From assembly GCA_020055645.1 (NCBI GenBank), contig CM034546.1, forward strand, positions 126,997,875 through 127,061,874: a DNA stretch of 64,000 nt. The letters are read 5' to 3'. Every line of letters starts with the position of its first letter. Within the stretch, counting starts at the first letter, position 1. Source of the DNA: Tomocerus qinae (lineage: Eukaryota; Arthropoda; Collembola; Entomobryomorpha; Tomoceridae). Below the pieces are notes generated by a model. The model made no database searches and had not been told where the DNA came from. It saw only the letters and a list, made by a program, of their open reading frames with translations. The position numbers were made by a program, and so were the translations under genes. Positions 58,891 through 64,000 of the stretch are shown here, piece after piece.

Positions 58891-61800
58891 TTAATTTCGT
58901 GGTCTCATTGTCAATTTGAGCAATTCGTTGTATAAATTTTTGTTGTTGTCATCATTTTCTTTGGCATAAATCTCTACGAAATTTTCTAATCCTGATATTT
59001 GATTGCGGTGTTGGATAACAATCTAAAAATGCAAATATTGAGATGTCACAATGCATTTAAATTGTAAATCGTTGTTTATGTATTAAAATATTATATTATG
59101 ATAGTTACCTGAGATGTGAACATATTGGGAATCTCATTTACATATTCTTCAAGCGTTTCAACTTCTCGAGTTTCCAAAATCTGTTGTCCAGTAGGAAGTT
59201 TGATACGACGAGACGTGGTTCTAGGTCTTCGATCAAAAGGGTAGCCCATGGGCTTCGTATCTGGGTACTCTCTGCCTGGACTTCCACAATGGATCGGTGT
59301 TGGTCGATAGTTGTCGTAATAACTGTCACTGTTGTCATCCTGGACTTGATCTTCTGCCCCGTTGGTGACCATCACAAATAAATCGAAAATCATTCCATTT
59401 TCATTTCCCTTTGGCAGTAGAAGATGATGGGGAAATCCGCAGTCGTACGCAGCTCTTTGAGAAGTGTCCATGTAAGTTCTTAAATGTTCCTGAGCTCGTC
59501 GTTTTATTTCTTTAAAAGACAAAGGCCATGGAGTTGTTAGGGTAGAGTCTAGGGATCGTCTTTTGAAAAAGTTCCGTCCCGGTTTCACTATTAAACAAAT
59601 TATATTAAACAAATCAATAAACAAATGACAACGTGTAATACAAATCTGTATAAAATTCTTATCAACCTACAAATAGTTTTGAATAAGTCCATTGTGAAGA
59701 ATAATGACCGCTGTTCGAACATCTTGAACCGTGTAACTTTATTCTGCTTCTGAGTTTTAAAGCGTGGGGCCATAAATATTCTTACTGTAGCAGGAGTTGG
59801 ACTGGTCAACGAGTTTTCCTAATAGTATACGGTTGCAAAGTTTAGAAAAAATCATACAATTTGATTAAAATAATAATAATTAGCGAGAATTTACAATTGC
59901 TATTTCATAAGTGAATTCTTGATGGTTCAAATGTTTTGCACAAACATCAGCTGTCTCATTTTTATTGTCATATTCATATATATTGCTTCCATTGTAGTCC
60001 AATCTACCTCTCAGATCAAATTTTTGGATGCTCCAGAACGTTTCCAGATGATTAATACGGCCAGAGGTTGTGGAAGACCTGTCTGCCACCACTTTTACAT
60101 CAGATATCTTCACACCTTTGAAAACCAGTGGATATTCTCCCTGGAAAATTTAAAATGTCGGCTTTAAGGAAACGTGAAAATAAAATTCTGAATCTCAAAA
60201 GGATATTATAATTACCTCATAAAGCTTATAAGGTTCCAAATGGGTCACTTTGTATTTCTGAAAAACATTGTCAATGTATTGGTGCCAACGAAAAAACAGT
60301 GGATCTCTCACTGCGGTTAGTCCATCCGCAATAATCCCAACAGGAACAGTATCTTGAGGCTATTAAGAATTGTAATGTAAAATCTTCTTATGCAGCGATA
60401 TTATATATTTTTTAAAATAAAATTTCACTTTTTGCTTTTACCTTGTCTCCATACAGGTTTACACCTATGTTAGCCAAAATCCAGTGACCGTCATCGTGAT
60501 AACCATCTTCCCCGTAATAAAACGGATTGAAAGATTGATTAGAAGCCTCACTTAATTCTCCCAACAAATTTATGTAGTCGTGACGTTTTATTAAATACAG
60601 CGAATCGTTCTGAAATTAGTTTAAAAATAAATACACATGAATGAACACATAAAAGGACTCCATCCCTCTCATGCGGATTTCTCTCTCATCCTACAACATA
60701 TAGCATGGAAATCGAATAAAGAATTTTAATAAATTACGCCTTTGAGAGTTCCTGAAACGACAGATTTTACAACTCGTTGTCGCTTGTCAGTGAATTTAAA
60801 GAAATAGTCCACCATAAACGAGTTCAGGGATTCCTATAAAATATTTCATTATTGTTGTAATTTACAGAAGTGCCTTTTTGCGACTTGAAACTTTTCATTA
60901 TTTTTTTACATGTAAATAGCCAAATTTTTAAATTTTCCCGCACATGAAATAATGGGATAATTAATCATAAAGGAACATTTTTATGTAAGTAGTCCTTACA
61001 TTTGACAACTTCTCCCATTGCTGTCTATCCTCCCATTTTATTACGGAAACGCCATCAACCAAATGAGAGCGATATCCCTGTTCCAGTTCAGTTCCCCATT
61101 GCAGATCCAATGGGACAGTTAGATCTAGATCATTTGAGAGTCGTTCGGCTGAATATCTGCGCAGAGGTGACATTCAAGGTCAGGTTAAAATATTCAAATT
61201 ATGTATGCGAGACTCATGAACTCGTGTATTTGACTTTGAGCCAGTTTGAGCAACAGATTCAAAAGTAAGATCATGCCGTGAATAGATTCAGGTAGACAGC
61301 CGAAGGTGAATTTTTTAGTGTTAGTTCATAGTTCTACCCACGTTCTACCCACGTTCTACCCACGTTCTACCCATGATTGATTCACGCATCAGAAGATGAT
61401 TTTTTAGATCTACCTTGCTAAAAGATCGTGATGGAAAAAATAGAACAATTCCCCCCGGCGAGGTGCTGCCAATGTGCTGTTCCATGGATACAAAAGGTGC
61501 CATATCAGGTGATGAACATTTACTTGCAAATCCTCCCGGAAATACCAAAGACGATTTTCTACTCCGTTGTCACTTCCGACACGACCATCCAAAAATATAC
61601 AAGCCTATAAATACAAAATAGGTAAAAATAGATTTTTTTTAAAAATCGTCATTTCCTTTTTATTACATTACATTCTCGATATATTATTATAATACAAAGA
61701 CTTTTATATAATAAATCAAGACCACTATTAAAATAATATAATGGACATGGACAAAAACCAAGATTTCGTGAAGAATAATTAGTATAATTATTTACTATTT

Positions 61801-62443
61801 TAGCAGAATTATACCTGCTCAACCAAATGCGGTCGCAAAAGGACAGCAGGGATTACAGACGTTGGGAATAACTCAATTGGACTCGGAAGATGGAAATCCT
61901 GGAATTTTCTTAGATATTGAGATCTGATCACTGAATGATACCACACTCGGGGGTGGATGTAAGAATCAAGATGCATTGAGAAATCTTTAAATTCGGACAT
62001 TGTTGATTGCTCTACAATACAAATAGGTAAATTTCATTAATTTATATATTTATTCGTTTAATAATAAATTATGAAGTTTTTAAGAAAATAATTTGGAAAC
62101 AAAAGCAAATATTTTGCTAGATTAGGACTCTCTTATCTAAAAACATACCCATGTAACTCCGAGTCAAAGACATCACAGCTCTTCTGTGTTGTGGATTGTA
62201 GCTGGCGAAACAAGATGTTCTAGGACATAATTTTGAGATTCTATCTAAGTCATATTTATCGACGAAAGCCTTTTCTTGCTCTTCGTCGTATGCCGTTGTT
62301 GTTTCGTTTGCGTCTCCATCCGGGGAAAAAAAGATTAACCTTTCTGCTAATAAATTCCCTCCCTTTGTCTCAGGGCAACTAGCTAAAATGTTGCTGAAGA
62401 CAAAAACTTTCAAAATATTCCAAACACTTGTCTCTATTTTCAT
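58891..62443 (-). CDS. Hemocyanin / prophenoloxidase-family protein
   Basis: Eleven exons (62443-62149, 62011-61815, 61604-61414, 61156-61000, 60833-60738, 60609-60442, 60359-60216, 60140-59895, 59818-59671, 59587-59109, 59022-58891) join to 750 codons. A hydrophobic N-terminus (SVWNILKVFVFSNILASC) suggests a signal peptide, which favours a secreted hemocyanin over prophenoloxidase. Six copper ligands are present. Site A has His196 and His200 (VNVHHLIWHLLYP) and His222 (RRGELFYFFHHD). Site B has His350 and His354 (GYHDDGHWILAN) and His394 (AVRDPLFFRWHQYID). The C-terminal domain has CGFPHHLLLPKGNENGM, DLFVMVT and MGYPFDRR. Hemocyanins carry oxygen; prophenoloxidases oxidise phenols. Oddities are Leu-Ile between the site-A ligands instead of Trp-His, and Asp after the first site-B His where Asn is usual. 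It is 60-100 residues longer than common members. Confidence 0.85.
60872..60957. mobile_element. Partial copy of the CCCATTATTTCATGTG element
   Basis: Resembles the right part of 32500-32733 and ends in the same CACATGAAATAATGGGA. It lies in the fourth intron of the hemocyanin-like gene (60834-60999). The left half is missing. Confidence 0.6.
61331..61373. repeat. 11-bp tandem repeat, four copies
   Basis: GTTCTACCCAC is repeated about four times in the third intron of the hemocyanin-like gene, the last copy ending in CATG. Confidence 0.9.
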
Positions 62444-64000
62444 TTTCGCAATTTATAATCGAAGTTTAACGAATGAATTAGTTACACATGTATATTACAA
62501 TTTAATTTACATTGTGTAAAACACACAGTAATAATTTGAAACACTTTTGGTGCACTAAAAATTGTAAATTTAAAATGTAATTCAAACTTTAGTAATAATT
62601 AGATGTAATAATTAATACAAAACTGAAACTGAAGCTTCTGGAATTGATGATTCTGGATGTAGAGAGGCACATTCAACGTGTAAATCCCCTCCTACTCTCG
62701 CTTAGTAAAGTAATGTGTACAATAAATCCCATAACAAGTTTTTGTGGGAGTTATTCAGATTACAGAAGGCACCTGATACAGAATGCATGCATTAGGTCAA
62801 TCTAGTGTCTGTATTTACTTCATGAGAACTTTTAATAATTAAAACCTAGGTGCGTAATAATAAAATATAATCCTTAGTAAATCAATCGACTTTTGTTGCA
62901 GAATCTTACTTGGTAAGACAACAGCAAGCGTCACAAACTCGTTTCTCAGCAAATAGCTAAGAAAAATCAAGAAGAGGATGTCTGTCAAGTCTGAAAGTAC
63001 TTCAGTTTATTTCCAGGTAGGTCAAAAATGACAATAATTAATTTTCTTGGACATTTATGTTTTAAAATATATTTCTAAACACACACCATTGATACAAACA
63101 TGATTTTTGTTTTGATTCAGAAAAAAACTGTAAATTCCAACAGATTTCGATTAACTCTCATCATCCTTACAAGCAGGCACATAATTTTCAGTCTAAATGA
63201 AAATCAGATGCTGGGACTGGGACTACATTTCTGTATGGTGTGAACCTTCTGAATGAAAAAGATTGCAACAATTGAAGAAAAAAGTGGATTGTTGATACGA
63301 AGTGAAGCTGGATCTGGTTTTGTTCACAGCCTTCCCTAATGAGCCGGCGACTTTAAGCAGGTGTCATCATTAAGTGAATAATGGATGCTTTAACTATAAT
63401 CCAGTTTTTTATTTCACTTCCCTGTTCAATTTCAATGCAGTGGATTTCATATTTACTCTTTTAAATATTTAAGTTAAAGTACTAATCAACTAAAATGGTC
63501 AACAAATGGTTGCCTAATAATTTAGGCTACAGGTAATACAAAGGCTTATAAAGCTGTAAGTATTTATTTTATTACAAAATATCTGTAATAGCCAGCCACA
63601 GGTTAACTAGAAACTAGAAGCAATTCTTTCAGACTAGTGAACCTTATCTACTTGCATTCCTATAATAATGCTATATTCATTTTCTTGTTTATTTTTGCTC
63701 TCAGAAACTACGCCTATACTTTCTATATGCACATGAATCTTATTTCGTTTATTCTTTGAGACATTATGGAGTAAAAATATTTCCCAGGTTGTTGTGCAAT
63801 AGCACTTGTGTTGGTATAGAAATATTGCTCAGCCAGCGCAGATTCACACACACCTTGAACTTCAACTGCATGAGTAAATTTGTATAATATAGATATTATA
63901 AAAGTATAAACTGCATTAGAAGAGCTACGTTAATTTCTAACTATTACACTCATACTAATGCCATGCACTTGCTGTCAGTTACTACTTACTACTACTATTG
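62444..64000. other. Upstream of the hemocyanin-like gene; no supported gene
   Basis: A+T-rich sequence. The leftmost part should contain the promoter of the minus-strand gene. A possible plus-strand first exon, ATG at 62978 to a donor at 63016, encodes MSVKSESTSVYFQ just before GTAGGT. No continuation is found, so it may belong to a gene beyond the window or be chance. Confidence 0.35.

Noticed and set aside
60614..60694. Possible extra exon in the hemocyanin-like gene (DEREIRMRGMES)
   Set aside because: The flanking exons already join at phase 0, the putative donor is weak, and the family alignment leaves no gap for it.

Overview
The window reads as nuclear DNA of an arthropod, probably a hexapod. 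It is A+T-rich, genes are split by many short GT-AG introns, and there is no bacterial operon layout. The gene set fits: an insect-style aldehyde oxidase, a Methuselah-like receptor, a hemocyanin/prophenoloxidase-family protein and THAP and C2H2 zinc-finger factors. A springtail or other basal hexapod would suit a hemocyanin-like gene beside compact introns, but species cannot be fixed from the sequence alone.

Layout. 1-358: a dispersed repeat, repeated at 46331-46685. 1202-2623 (+): FLASH/CASP8AP2-like histone-mRNA factor. 3507-5532 (-): Misato. 6615-8525 (-): PRMT1-like arginine methyltransferase. 10486-13259 (-): a DNA polymerase eta-like gene with altered active-site residues. 13260-18673: mostly non-coding, holding one well-defined hAT-type element. 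18674-21121 (+): Methuselah-like 7TM receptor. 21436-29156 (-): aldehyde oxidase in 26 exons, with three different MITEs in its introns. 30606-45173 (-): three tandem intact copies of a THAP + ZAD-like + ten-finger C2H2 gene. 47597-51691 (+): ankyrin-repeat protein, with a broken partial copy at 41328-41830 between the second and third THAP genes. 54197-58086 (+): Tudor-domain protein. 58891-62443 (-): hemocyanin/prophenoloxidase-like protein. 62444-64000: no supported gene.

I reconstructed exon chains by hand. Each uses GT-AG borders with matching codon phases, except one GC-AG intron in the aldehyde oxidase, and each gives one uninterrupted frame. Transcription starts and UTRs are mostly not determined.

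The most notable region is 29140-47040. A block holding the 3' flank of a THAP zinc-finger gene, its five exons and its upstream region has been duplicated in tandem. The duplication carried along the first exon of aldehyde oxidase on one side and a piece of the ankyrin gene on the other. All three zinc-finger copies are open, but they differ at finger-helix positions expected to contact DNA. This looks like an expanding family of sequence-specific DNA binders in a region full of MITEs. The second notable locus is the polymerase eta-like gene, whose frame is intact although a catalytic aspartate and the steric-gate residue appear to be replaced.
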